Assembly (NCBI GenBank): GCA_002368155.1
Contig: AP018180.1
Location: 3,226,719-3,290,718, forward strand
Direction: 5' to 3'
From: Nostoc carneum NIES-2107
Lineage (GTDB): Bacteria; Cyanobacteriota; Cyanobacteriia; Cyanobacteriales; Nostocaceae
DNA length: 64,000 nucleotides
In this document: piece by piece, positions 25,100 through 34,071 of the stretch
How positions within the stretch are numbered: the first letter of the stretch is position 1
Layout of the letters: every line of letters starts with the position of its first letter
Program-made: the position numbers and the translations under genes
The notes under the pieces: generated by a model
What the model was told of the DNA's origin: nothing
What the model saw: only the letters and a program-made list of their open reading frames with translations
Database searches by the model: none

Positions 25100-26050
25100 T
25101 TAAGATGCTTGCTTGTGCCCTAACTTTAAGAAAATGGTTTCTAAATCTTCTTGGGTGCAGTGAAAATCAGTAATCGGAATGCCAACATGAATTAGCGATC
25201 GCAATAACTCAGCGCTATCTTCCTGCTTACCTGAAAAGTTAATTTTGACGCTGTTTTTACCAGATATTACTTCCCATTCTTCCACCAAAGGATGATGTTT
25301 TACTTCCCGCAGCAATGTTTCTAAATCTCCCAATGTAGACAACACAATTTGTTGACGGGATAGTCGCTGGTAAAGTTGTTGCAGAGAAGCGCTTTCTACT
25401 AAAAAGCCCAGTTCCATAATCCCCACAGAAGTACAGAGTTCTGCTAAATCGCTGAGAACATGGGAGGAAATTAAAATTGTCATTCCCGCTTCTTGCAAAG
25501 CCTTAATAATTTCCCGGAATTGCATCCTGGCGATGGGGTCAAGACCAGAAACAGGCTCATCTAACAGCAGTAAGATGGGTTCATGAATAATTGTGCGCGC
25601 TAAACTTAAGCGCTGCTTCATCCCCCGCGATAGGGTAGAAATTAAGCTATTACGCTTATTACCGAGTTGTATCAGTTCTAATACTTCATGCAGACGTTGC
25701 GTGCGGCGTGGTTCCCGCAAGCGATATAACCGCGCAAAATAATCTAGGTAATCCCAAACTGTTAAATCCTCATACAGTGGGTAGTCATCAGGTAAATAGC
25801 CCAGACGACGCTTGAGAGTGGGATTACTTTTGTCACGCAACAAGCGATCGCCATTAATATAAATCTCACCCGTTGTTGGCTCCTCTGCGGCTGCTAACAT
25901 CCGGATGAGAGTTGTTTTACCTGCGCCATTTGGCCCAATCAGTCCGTATACTTCACCTGCTTGGATCTCTAAATCAACATCATTGACCGCAACATGGCGA
26001 TCAAATTGCTTCGTCAGTCCAGAGGTACGAATTGCTAATTCTTTTACCAT
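25100..26050 (-). CDS. ABC-2 type transporter ATPase
   Basis: A 316-residue ATPase with Walker A GPNGAGKTT, signature LSRGMKQRLSLARTI, Walker B ILLLLDEPVSGLDP and H-loop ISSHVLSD. It belongs to the CcmA/NatA-like class of exporter ATPases. The C-terminal ~90 residues are the usual extension of this class. It is first in the operon, 43 bases upstream of the first permease. Confidence 0.9.
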   Translation of the reverse strand: MVKELAIRTSGLTKQFDRHVAVNDVDLEIQAGEVYGLIGPNGAGKTTLIRMLAAAEEPTTGEIYINGDRLLRDKSNPTLKRRLGYLPDDYPLYEDLTVWDYLDYFARLYRLREPRRTQRLHEVLELIQLGNKRNSLISTLSRGMKQRLSLARTIIHEPILLLLDEPVSGLDPIARMQFREIIKALQEAGMTILISSHVLSDLAELCTSVGIMELGFLVESASLQQLYQRLSRQQIVLSTLGDLETLLREVKHHPLVEEWEVISGKNSVKINFSGKQEDSAELLRSLIHVGIPITDFHCTQEDLETIFLKLGHKQAS

Positions 26051-26624
26051 ACCTGCTTTGGTGCGGCTTGTGATTATAAGTTAACCTAACCTGTCTCTAC
26101 AGTATTTGCCAGGTTCGTTTCAGAAATGGAAACCAGGTTTACACAAACTTAATCTTATTAAGTATTAATACTTCGCTCAATCAATACTGTTTCTATTCAA
26201 TATTCAGTATATTTTCTACTGGAACCGGATGAATAATATTAGGAATCCGATTTTATTTCTGAAAAAATCTCAGTACCATGTAGTGGAGTCAGTGCCTTGC
26301 GTTAGGGGTTATGTGTAACACACCAAAAGAGTTGAAAGATAGGCATAAATATTTATGTCTCTACAGATAATTTATATGTCAAAAAATATTGAAATAAGTC
26401 TAATACCATTTTGAAAAAATAACGCGACAGATAGGTAGGGGCACGGTACCAATAAGATATTTGATATGCCAAAAAATTGCGGATGCCGTGCCCTTACAAA
26501 GGATTTATCTGTCGCAAACATTATTTTAATCAGTATAATTTTTGCGTACTTTGTTTGCATAAAACACAAAAAAGTTATATTCACAGATATTATCCACGAA
26601 TACAACTAATAATTAGTATTGTTA
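26051..26624. other. Repeat-rich spacer upstream of the IS630 element
   Basis: It holds a solo IS630-end-like sequence at 26239-26268 (TAGGAATCCGATTTTATTTC) and a MITE at 26401-26537. The promoter of the ABC exporter operon should be at its left side. Confidence 0.6.
26401..26537. mobile_element. MITE family A, copy 4
   Basis: The ends TACCATTTTGAAAAAATAAC and CATTATTTTAATCAGTATA match the family. GCGACAGATAGGTAGGGGCACGG and its partner at the right form a long stem. A 38-bp segment at about 26446-26483 interrupts the usual central hairpin. Confidence 0.6.
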
Positions 26625-26698
26625 TATAGGAATCCTATTTGATTTTTGAAAAAGATTACGAGAAAATACGGTTAAGTATACAAGTGTAAGAGTAGACA

Positions 26699-27238
26699 AT
26701 GAGAAATCAGCATCTACAAACTGCATCACTGCCACTGGGAGTGGCAACTGCGATCGCAGAACTACAAGACTTTATCGCAGTTTGTCGCGATGCCCGTGAG
26801 GCAAGAAAAGCCTTGGCAGTCAAGTTGGTTTACCAAGATTACTTATACGAAGAGATTCAAGCAATTTTAGATGTCTCTTTAGGGTCGATAACAGGTTGGA
26901 AGCAAGCTTACGAGCAGGAAGGAATCAATGGACTCAGGCTGAACTACAAAGGACGAAAAAGCCACCTGAGTCACGAACAGCGAGAAGAAGTGTTGAGTTG
27001 GTTACAAACGAAGGACTATTGGGAACTGGGCGAACTGGAGTATAAACTAGCCTTTGAGTACGACATCGTTTATGAGTCAAAACAAAGTTACTACGACTTA
27101 TTTGATGCAGCTGCCATCAGTTGGAAGAAAACCACAAAGCTAAACCCCAAAGCCAATCCAGATGCTGTTGCAGAAAAAAAAAAGAGATTGAAACATTGTT
27201 GGCAAGCAACCGCTCCGAAATCGAAGCCGGAAAATTGA
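26699..27238 (+). CDS. IS630-type transposase, first frame (DNA-binding part)
   Basis: A 179-residue frame with the N-terminal helix-turn-helix (about 40-75, LYEEIQAILDVSLGSITGWKQ) and the following winged-helix/linker (SHEQREEVLSWLQ) of IS630 transposases. It reaches a run of ten A at 27174-27183. After the run, the -1 frame continues the transposase in 27121-27780, while this frame ends at 27238. The natural product is probably the -1 frameshift fusion covering 26699-27780. Confidence 0.85.
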   Translation: MRNQHLQTASLPLGVATAIAELQDFIAVCRDAREARKALAVKLVYQDYLYEEIQAILDVSLGSITGWKQAYEQEGINGLRLNYKGRKSHLSHEQREEVLSWLQTKDYWELGELEYKLAFEYDIVYESKQSYYDLFDAAAISWKKTTKLNPKANPDAVAEKKKRLKHCWQATAPKSKPEN

Positions 27239-27780
27239 GAGTATTGTTAATTGATGAGTGTCATTTAATGTGGGGAGACTTAAGCGGTTATGTGTGGGGG
27301 AGAACTGACCAGGAAATCACGGTTCCAGTCGTAAATGAGCGAGAGAAGCAAACATATTACGGAGCAGTTGACTATCTTGAACGAAAATTACTGCTGAAAG
27401 CTTACGACAGGGGAAATTCAAAAAATACTATCGATTACCTGCAATATCTGCTAACTGAGTCAGGCGACCAGCGATTGCTGATTTTTTGGGATGGTGCTAC
27501 TTACCACCGTTCCAAAGAAATCCAAAGCTTTTTAGACGAACTTAACCAAGGTTTACCACCAGAAAAATGGAAAATTCACTGCGTTCGTTTTGCTCCTAAT
27601 TGTCCAGAGCAAAATCCTATTGAAGATATCTGGTTGCAGGCTAAAACATGGGTTCGACGTTTTTGTGCTTTGATTCCAACATTCTCTCATTTAAAGTGGA
27701 TGTTTGAGTGGTTTATTCGACACACTACCTTTGATTTCACAACTCTTCAGATGTACGGAGTTTTTTCAAAAATCAAATAG
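27121..27780 (+). CDS. IS630-type transposase, second frame (DDE catalytic part)
   Basis: A 219-residue frame carrying the catalytic DDE residues in LLIDECHLMWGD, LIFWDGATYHR and QNPIEDIWLQAK. It is in the -1 frame relative to the first part, entered at the A10 run (27174-27183). The stop codon (27778-27780) lies in the right terminal repeat. With frameshifting the element could still be active. Confidence 0.85.
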   Translation: MEENHKAKPQSQSRCCCRKKKEIETLLASNRSEIEAGKLRVLLIDECHLMWGDLSGYVWGRTDQEITVPVVNEREKQTYYGAVDYLERKLLLKAYDRGNSKNTIDYLQYLLTESGDQRLLIFWDGATYHRSKEIQSFLDELNQGLPPEKWKIHCVRFAPNCPEQNPIEDIWLQAKTWVRRFCALIPTFSHLKWMFEWFIRHTTFDFTTLQMYGVFSKIK

Positions 27781-27824
27781 GAGTCCTATATTTTTGGTAA
27801 ATATTAATGGAAATTGAGTAAATT

Positions 27825-28727
27825 TTACATATCTTTGTTGGGTTGATGGAATTTTGCCATTCTCACCAAGGGTTTTTGTGCTTGTATTGCTAACAATTCA
27901 GGTACGGTTACAAAACTATAGCCACGCTTTTTCAGACCATCAATAATGTCTGGTAAAGCTTTAACTGTATTAGAACGATTTCCACCACCATCGTGCATTA
28001 ATATCATGCCGCCTGGTTTTGCGCCTTTGATAACATTATTAACTAGCCTGGATACGGGAGGACGACGATAATCTTGAGAATCATCCGACCACATTAATAT
28101 GGCATAATTATTTTTTTTAGCATAGTCAGCTACGCCATTGTTCAGGATGCCAAAAGGCGGACGAAATAGAGATGTTTTAACTCCCGTAGTTTCGTATATC
28201 TGTGTAGCAGTAGATTCAATCTCACGCTGTGCAATAGTTGGGTTCATCTTGCGATACCAATGATGCCATGTGTGATTGCCAATTGCATTACCCGCCGCTA
28301 CTTCTTCCTTAGCAATTTGAGGAAAATAATGCACCATTTCTCCTACACAGAAGAAAGTCGCTTTAATATTTTCTTTCTTTATAATTGCTAAAATCTGTTC
28401 TGTATATTTAGGTGCAGGGCCATCATCAAAAGTTAGCGCAATAACTTTATTTTTATCGGTTACTGGTAGCTGCTCAACTACTTTTCCTTGAAATGCTTTT
28501 GGTACTTCAAATATGTGGCTGTCTGTGGAAGCAACAGCGTCTCTATTGAATGCCAAATCTTGCTGATTAATTAACGCTTTGGCTGTTAGTGACTTTGATT
28601 TGTGAATGTGCATTTGATAGTCTGTTCGACCCATCAGCCAATACAATCCCGCGCCAAAAGTACAAACTCCGGCAATTAATGGGATAAATATAATTCCTCG
28701 TCTAACCGAAGATTTCTGATCTGCCAC
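27825..28727 (-). CDS. Polysaccharide deacetylase (NodB domain)
   Basis: A 300-residue protein with one N-terminal membrane segment (about 10-31) and a NodB domain (about 90-275). The signature motifs are ALTFDDGPAP (catalytic Asp and metal Asp), GNHTWHH (metal His pair), RPPFG and ILMHDGG. It would remove acetyl groups from N-acetylglucosamine in peptidoglycan or an exopolysaccharide at the outer face of the membrane; the substrate is not known. It stands alone. Confidence 0.9.
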   Translation of the reverse strand: MADQKSSVRRGIIFIPLIAGVCTFGAGLYWLMGRTDYQMHIHKSKSLTAKALINQQDLAFNRDAVASTDSHIFEVPKAFQGKVVEQLPVTDKNKVIALTFDDGPAPKYTEQILAIIKKENIKATFFCVGEMVHYFPQIAKEEVAAGNAIGNHTWHHWYRKMNPTIAQREIESTATQIYETTGVKTSLFRPPFGILNNGVADYAKKNNYAILMWSDDSQDYRRPPVSRLVNNVIKGAKPGGMILMHDGGGNRSNTVKALPDIIDGLKKRGYSFVTVPELLAIQAQKPLVRMAKFHQPNKDM

Positions 28728-29100
28728 TTTAATTCTCCTTCAACCACTGTGGATGCCTAAGGAAAGATAGGCATACTTTTAAGAGGCAATGACGTACTAA
28801 GTAAGAGATTGTAAACAAAAATTGCTTTTATAGCTAATAACTTTGCTCACATCAGATAGCTGTTAATACATTTACCTTTCACAGAAAGTATAACTACATT
28901 ATTCTGATTTACTGATTTAGCACAGTTGTCTATATCTGTATACTTACAGGATTTTGCAATAAGTGAAGTATAAAATTTTCGTTGGTGGCAAATAAATCAT
29001 TCGGAAGTAATTTAGTGTAGGTCAGATGTAAGCCGTAACGCACGAAAAACATTGCTACAGGTGCGTTAGCGATAGCGTAACCCACCATACTGGACTGACA
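28728..29100. other. Spacer upstream of the deacetylase gene
   Basis: The region should hold the promoter of the deacetylase gene. It ends in GTGCGTTAGCGATAGCGTAA-type repeat sequence at about 29059-29080. Nothing else was recognised. Confidence 0.4.
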
Positions 29101-29204
29101 AGACTAAAATGTGGCAATATAATTTTCTTGTGGGGTGGACATCTTGTCCGCCCAGGGCAAGATGTCCACCCCACAAGAGTTTGAGCAATGCACTATTTTA
29201 GTCT
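29101..29204. mobile_element. Nested palindromic element (MITE-like)
   Basis: The outer inverted repeat AGACTAAAAT / ATTTTAGTCT is at 29101-29110 and 29195-29204. It encloses a perfect 20-bp stem (29127-29146 with 29158-29177) around an 11-base loop. The whole element could fold as one long hairpin. No coding capacity. Confidence 0.65.
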
Positions 29205-29343
29205 AGACACGCTAATACATGAATTTCAAAAATCAAATATGAATCAAATATGAGCCTGATATCACATTATTTATTTACATTATATATGACTTAAATACTG
29301 AGAAAATTTTTGTCTTTTATATAACATTACATAAAATAACAAA

Positions 29344-29364
29344 GTAGGCAGGACAGATGCCTAC
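29344..29364 (-). terminator. Probable intrinsic terminator of mscS
   Basis: The hairpin GTAGGCA-ggacaga-TGCCTAC is followed on the minus strand by TTTGTTATTTT, 39 bases downstream of the mscS stop codon. Confidence 0.5.
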
Positions 29365-29402
29365 CTACTGTTACATTGGTATTATTTAGGTTTGTGTCAG
29401 TA

Positions 29403-30254
29403 TCAGCTCATGATTGATGCAGGTACTACAGGATCAACTCCATTAGGTGATGAACCACTGATTGAGTAACGATGTTCGGGAACCGGATAACCAGCCTCGC
29501 CAAAGGTTTCACGTATAACTTTATTAGTGTCGAAGTAAACTTGCCAGTAATGGTCATTATTGCAATAAGGACGTACTGCTAGTACGGGGCCTGCCATATT
29601 GAAATCAATAATTTCTACATCAGGTGCAGGACTTTGCAGAACATTGGGGATTTGGCTAATTTTGGCTTTCAACCGTGCGATCGCATCGTGATGATCTACA
29701 GAATGATGCAGTTGGGCTAGTAGGTCAACCCGACGGTAGGGATTAGCAGAGTAATTCTGAATATTGTCAGAAAAGATTTTGTTATTGGCGACAATTGTCA
29801 TCACATTATCAGGCGTATTGATATTAGTTGTGAACAGTCCAATTTCTGTGACAGTTCCCGTAACACCTGCTGCAGTGATGAAATCACCAATTTTAAATGG
29901 GCGAAAAATTACTAAAAACGCACCAGCTGCAAAGTTCGCCAACAGTCCACCCCATGCTGCACCAATTGCAATACCAGCTGCTGCTAACAAAGCTGCAAAG
30001 GAGGTGGTTTCAATACCAAAGAATCCCAGAATTGCCACAACTAGAACAATTCTCAGGGTGACAGAAATGATATTGATAATGTAGGTAATCAGTGTCGGAT
30101 CGACATGTTGAACTTTGAAAGCACGACGTAATAGCTTCAATCCAAAGTCAATCAAGCGTTGAGCTACAACCCACAACAGGATAGCGCCTACAAGCTTTAA
30201 GCCGAACTGCGTTAGCAACGCCAAAGCAACCTGACCAATTTCCTTAAAATTCAT
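29403..30254 (-). CDS. mscS: Small-conductance mechanosensitive channel (MscS family)
   Basis: About 283 residues with three N-terminal membrane segments. The pore-lining third is Gly/Ala-rich (IAIGAAWGGLLANFAAGAF), and the beta domain begins RPFKIGDFI with the typical PFxxGD motif. A C-terminal alpha/beta domain follows. It should open on membrane tension and release solutes during hypo-osmotic shock. The ATG at 30252-30254 (MNFKEIG) is preferred to the longer frame starting at 30290. Confidence 0.92.
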   Translation of the reverse strand: MNFKEIGQVALALLTQFGLKLVGAILLWVVAQRLIDFGLKLLRRAFKVQHVDPTLITYIINIISVTLRIVLVVAILGFFGIETTSFAALLAAAGIAIGAAWGGLLANFAAGAFLVIFRPFKIGDFITAAGVTGTVTEIGLFTTNINTPDNVMTIVANNKIFSDNIQNYSANPYRRVDLLAQLHHSVDHHDAIARLKAKISQIPNVLQSPAPDVEIIDFNMAGPVLAVRPYCNNDHYWQVYFDTNKVIRETFGEAGYPVPEHRYSISGSSPNGVDPVVPASIMS

Positions 30255-30504
30255 AATTTCTTGTAGTTTGTGCCTTCTTAAACACAACAAACATACAGTT
30301 TTTTATCTCAAAAATGTCTATAAATACTTTTTTTTTAATTTTCTTGCGGGACTGTATACCAAAATAGAAAATCATTTTATAAAACTTGTGAGATTTACTG
30401 AATATAAAAGTGTTGTAAATGTAATCTTTAATCCCCAAATATTACTTGCAAATTCCAGATATTGAATAATTCAGATTCACAAATCCTGTTAACAGGATAT
30501 GAAT

Positions 30505-30629
30505 CAATACTTGTCGGTTAAGGGGAAAAGGGGAACGGGAAAAGGGGTAAGAAAAAACCTTTAACCCTTACCCTTTCACCTTTTCCCCAAACCAAATTCC
30601 GAGTTGAAAATCCTTAACCGAGCAGTATT
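30505..30629. mobile_element. 125-bp MITE with 11-bp target duplication, copy 1
   Basis: It begins CAATACTTGTCGGTTAAGG and ends with the near-inverse CTTAACCGAGCAGTATT. The direct repeat AGGATATGAAT flanks it at 30494-30504 and 30630-30640. A second copy of exactly the same length is at 48439-48563. It has no coding capacity, and its inner sequence is a long pyrimidine/purine hairpin. Confidence 0.85.
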
Positions 30630-30923
30630 AGGATATGAATACTCTTTTATAGGCTGCGGCTGAAGTATAAAGTATCAAATGATTCAGCCTCAAGTTCTGG
30701 TTATTGCTGCAAAACAAAGCCGTAACGCTCAACAAAGAGGATTAAGGGGCAAGGCGCAGAGAGTGGAGGAAGAACAATTATTACTCAATGCCCAATGCCC
30801 CATGCCCCATGCCCAATGCCCCTTGTAATAAATTGATAGCTCCATTGGTGCAGATTGCTCGGTATGATATTTAATCTGTGAGCATTTTTGCACAACTCAA
30901 CATCTACTTAGTAAACAGCAGCT
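30630..30923. other. Spacer upstream of leuB with short repeats
   Basis: It contains CAATGCC/CCCATGC heptamers at about 30788-30822 and should include the leuB promoter. No leader peptide or riboswitch was recognised. Confidence 0.5.
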
Positions 30924-32006
30924 ATGACCCAAAACTACCGCATTACCCTACTTCCCGGCGATGGCATCGGCCCCGAAATTATGGCCGTAGCGGTAGATGT
31001 GCTAAAAATTGTAGGGCAGAAATTCGATTTAAAGTTTGATTTCCAAGAAGCCCTCATTGGTGGTGCAGCAATTGACGCTACAGGGGAACCTTTACCAGCG
31101 GCTACTTTAGATACTTGCCGCAATAGCGATGCTGTGTTACTTGCGGCTATCGGTGGTTATAAGTGGGATACCTTACCATCCAATCTCCGTCCAGAAGCAG
31201 GTTTGTTAGGATTGCGCGCGGGTTTGGGATTATTTGCGAATTTACGCCCAGCGAAAATTTTGCCCCAATTAATAGATGCCTCAACTTTGAAAAAGGAAGT
31301 TGTAGAAGGCGTTGATATTATGGTGGTGCGCGAACTCACAGGGGGGATTTACTTCGGTAAACCCAAAGGAATTTTTGAAACTGAGACTGGAGAAAAGCGT
31401 GGTGTAAATACAATGGTTTACACCGAATCAGAAATCGATCGCATTGGCAAAGTCGCCTTTGAAGCCGCACGCAAACGTGGCAAGAAACTTTGCTCGGTGG
31501 ATAAAGCCAACGTTTTAGAAGTATCGCAACTATGGCGCGATCGCATTACCAAACTTTCCCAAGAATACCCCGATATCGAACTATCTCACCTCTATGTGGA
31601 TAATGCCGCCATGCAGCTAGTCCGCGCGCCTAAGCAGTTCGATACCATTGTTACAGGTAACTTATTTGGCGATATTCTCTCCGATGCCGCTGCCATGCTC
31701 ACAGGTAGTATTGGAATGTTACCTTCAGCGAGTTTAGGTGCTTCTGGCCCTGGTGTGTTTGAACCAGTTCACGGTTCGGCCCCGGATATTGCTGGACAAG
31801 ATAAAGCCAATCCCCTAGCCCAGGTATTGAGTGCCGCCATGATGTTGCGTTATGCTTTAGACCAACCAGCCGCAGCAGATGCCATTGAAAACGCCGTCTT
31901 CCAAGTATTAGAACAAGGCGATCGCACTGGTGATATTCTCTCACCCGGCACCAAGCTTTTAGGTTGTCGCGCAATGGGCGAATCATTAATTAAAGCAATT
32001 GGGTAG
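30924..32006 (+). CDS. leuB: 3-isopropylmalate dehydrogenase
   Basis: A 360-residue protein of normal family length. The start [20 protein letters not shown] and the substrate loop [16 protein letters not shown] are typical. [16 protein letters not shown], the catalytic Lys region [10 protein letters not shown] and [16 protein letters not shown] are also present. The C-terminal NAD-binding stretch [12 protein letters not shown] completes the pattern. It oxidises and decarboxylates 3-isopropylmalate in leucine synthesis. It stands alone, without leuC or leuD in this window. Confidence 0.97.
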   Translation: MTQNYRITLLPGDGIGPEIMAVAVDVLKIVGQKFDLKFDFQEALIGGAAIDATGEPLPAATLDTCRNSDAVLLAAIGGYKWDTLPSNLRPEAGLLGLRAGLGLFANLRPAKILPQLIDASTLKKEVVEGVDIMVVRELTGGIYFGKPKGIFETETGEKRGVNTMVYTESEIDRIGKVAFEAARKRGKKLCSVDKANVLEVSQLWRDRITKLSQEYPDIELSHLYVDNAAMQLVRAPKQFDTIVTGNLFGDILSDAAAMLTGSIGMLPSASLGASGPGVFEPVHGSAPDIAGQDKANPLAQVLSAAMMLRYALDQPAAADAIENAVFQVLEQGDRTGDILSPGTKLLGCRAMGESLIKAIG

Positions 32007-32007
32007 G

Positions 32008-32162
32008 GCATTGGGCATTGGGCATTGGGCATTGGTAATTGGTAATTGGTAATTGGTAATTGGCATAATTATTTCCCCTTTCCCCCTTCTCCCAGTCCCC
32101 ATTACCCAGTCCCCTTTCCCCCTTCTCCCAGTCCCCATTACCCAGTCCCCAGTCCCCAGCCC
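32008..32162. repeat. Short tandem repeats after leuB
   Basis: Consecutive arrays of GGGCATT, GGTAATT and CCCAGTCCCC-type units fill almost the whole spacer after leuB. Confidence 0.8.
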
Positions 32163-32253
32163 CCAAACTGCAACAAAACTTGACCATTTTGGCAACCGTT
32201 ACGGAAACTTTCATATAAACTAGAGACAAATCTAGAAAGCAAATAACTTAATA

Positions 32254-32523
32254 GTGTACGCTTTACGTCAAGGATACGAAAACTATACTGCGCCTAAAAA
32301 CCAGCATTCCCAGCCTCCTTTGGTTGATCCGGCTGTCATCCGGGCTGCTGGTCAGATTTACTACACTCTCTGTGAAGCGCATCCTGAAGTAACAGGACAA
32401 GCCACAGGTGTAGCTATTAATCGCACTACCCATCGTGGCAAAGTGGTTTTTACTAACACTCCAGTGCTGTTACCGCAAGAATGTTTTGTACCACTAAATC
32501 AAATTGAATCTCATATGTATTAG
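32254..32523 (+). CDS. Small hypothetical protein, 89 residues
   Basis: It starts at a GTG (32254) and begins MYALRQGYENYT. The product is soluble and compact, with one region resembling a helix followed by strands (VIRAAGQIYYTLCEAHPEVTG, then RGKVVFTNTPVLLP). I think it is a cyanobacterial conserved protein, because codon use looks like real genes and it sits between leuB and pilD with clear boundaries. Function unknown. Confidence 0.6.
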   Translation: MYALRQGYENYTAPKNQHSQPPLVDPAVIRAAGQIYYTLCEAHPEVTGQATGVAINRTTHRGKVVFTNTPVLLPQECFVPLNQIESHMY

Positions 32524-32558
32524 TCAATAGTCAATAGTCAACAGTCAAAAGTTGCAGA

Positions 32559-32576
32559 GACGCGATTAATCGCGTC
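32559..32576. repeat. Dispersed palindrome GACGCGATTAATCGCGTC, copy 4
   Basis: A perfect 18-bp core in the spacer between the 89-residue gene and pilD. It is surrounded by GTCAATA and AATGACA short repeats (32523-32645). Confidence 0.9.
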
Positions 32577-32654
32577 TGTACTCAAAAGTCAACAGTCATG
32601 ACAAATGACCAATGACAAAGTACAAATGACACATGACTAATGACAAAGGACTAT

Positions 32655-33476
32655 ATGGACATTTTGATGATTGTCCCGGCGAGTTTACTCGTCTTCATTT
32701 TGGGTGCTTCTATTGGCAGCTTTATTAATGTTGTGGTTTATCGGCTGCCGGCGGGGTTGTCGGTTCTTTGGCCTCCCTCCCGTTGTCCCCATTGCCTCAA
32801 CCAGCTCAAAGCTTACGATAATGTGCCTGTTTTCGGGTGGCTGTGGCTCAGAGGTCGGTGTCGTTATTGTAAAAGTAAAATTGCTGCCCGTTATCCTGTG
32901 GTAGAAGCGATAACGGGCATAATTTTTGTACTAGTTTTTTTACTATTTAAAGTTTCTATTTTGACAATTGGCTATTGGGCTTTTTGTAGCTGGTTATTAG
33001 CCCTATCACTCATAGATTTAGATACGATGACTTTACCCAATCAACTGACTCAGTCGGGTTTGGTTTTGGGGCTGATATTTCAAATAGTGATTGGGTTTTT
33101 CCCAGAAGGTAGCTCTGTGGGCGCAATCAAACACCTGATGATGGGGATTGTGGGGGCTGTGCTGGGCTTATGGCTATTTGATGCGATCGCACTTTTGGGT
33201 TCAATCGCTCTGGGTAAAACTGCAATGGGGGCTGGAGATGCCAAATTAGCGGCGATGATGGGAGCCTGGCTTGGTTGGAAATATTTACTCTTAGCTGGTT
33301 TTATGGCTTGTGCTGTAGGAGCCTTAGTAGGTGGCGTGGCTATAGCCCTGTCACAGCGCCGCTTTGGACAGAAAATACCCTTTGGCCCGTTTCTCGCTTT
33401 AGGAGCTGCGATCGCTTTATTTGGCGGGGAAGCAATTTTATCTGTTTACCTGGGGTTATTTTTTCCAGTAACGTGA
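32655..33476 (+). CDS. pilD: Type IV prepilin peptidase / N-methyltransferase
   Basis: About 273 residues. The N-terminal GASIGSFINVVVYRLP motif is followed by a cytoplasmic zinc-type domain with two C-x2-C pairs (CPHCLNQ and CRYCKSK), then six further membrane segments. The catalytic aspartates are in SLIDLDTMTLP and MGAGDAKL. It cleaves and methylates type IV pilins and pseudopilins at the membrane. The ATG at 32655 has AAAGGA four bases upstream; the ATG at 32640 lies inside a repeat run and is less likely. Confidence 0.93.
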   Translation: MDILMIVPASLLVFILGASIGSFINVVVYRLPAGLSVLWPPSRCPHCLNQLKAYDNVPVFGWLWLRGRCRYCKSKIAARYPVVEAITGIIFVLVFLLFKVSILTIGYWAFCSWLLALSLIDLDTMTLPNQLTQSGLVLGLIFQIVIGFFPEGSSVGAIKHLMMGIVGAVLGLWLFDAIALLGSIALGKTAMGAGDAKLAAMMGAWLGWKYLLLAGFMACAVGALVGGVAIALSQRRFGQKIPFGPFLALGAAIALFGGEAILSVYLGLFFPVT

Positions 33477-34071
33477 ATAGAGGAGTCAAAAACCAATTTA
33501 GCATCCAAAATTATCAAATTTCATTTTCTCCAGCTTCCCTTAACAACCCATTAAACCATCATAAGAAATTTCTACCCCCTATGACTGTAACCGCAATTAC
33601 GCCACCGCCCCTTGAGATTTTGGTAATATCATCCTGTGACCTGTATTACCCTCTTAAAAAGCTGATTGCTCATCACCTTATAACACTAATTCTTGATTTG
33701 GGAGCAAGTATACCCTGGCGGGGTTGGGAAAGAGCATCCGGTTTAGGGGTAAATATGCAAACGCTTGTGCGGATACCTTCACAAGAACGAACCAACAACA
33801 CACTTGTGTTGGCATAAGCATTTTCGTTAAGCTGGCAACCAAAGATGCTAAATAAGGTCTGAATTGCTTACAAGCGTAATTTGACGATGTAGTCAATAGT
33901 CAAGAGCCAAAACGGGATGAACAAGTGTTTCTTTCCCCTAGCGGAGCCACCAAATCCTCCGCATCCCCTCTCTAGTCCCAAATCATAACTTTGAAATGAG
34001 GACTTTTACCCTGTAATCCCCATCGCTTCTTGGCCCGTTTTCGACCTCATTACCCACTTGATAAGATAAAA
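33477..34071. other. Spacer between pilD and accD
   Basis: About 600 bases. An open frame from 33581 to 33817 (78 residues) exists but has no recognised domain or clear ribosome-binding site, and I do not call it a gene. The accD promoter should lie near the right end. Confidence 0.45.

Larger units (their letters stand above)
26625..27790 (+). mobile_element. IS630-type insertion sequence, apparently complete
   Basis: An element of 1166 bp with 30-bp terminal inverted repeats at 26625-26654 and 27761-27790, differing at only a few positions. Both ends are next to TA dinucleotides, as expected for IS630/Tc1-type targeting. Two overlapping frames encode the transposase. Confidence 0.85.

Noticed and set aside
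33275-33817. Plus-strand frame of 180 codons overlapping the end of pilD
   Set aside because: The first part is a shadow of pilD in another frame; the remaining part (from 33581) has no supporting feature.
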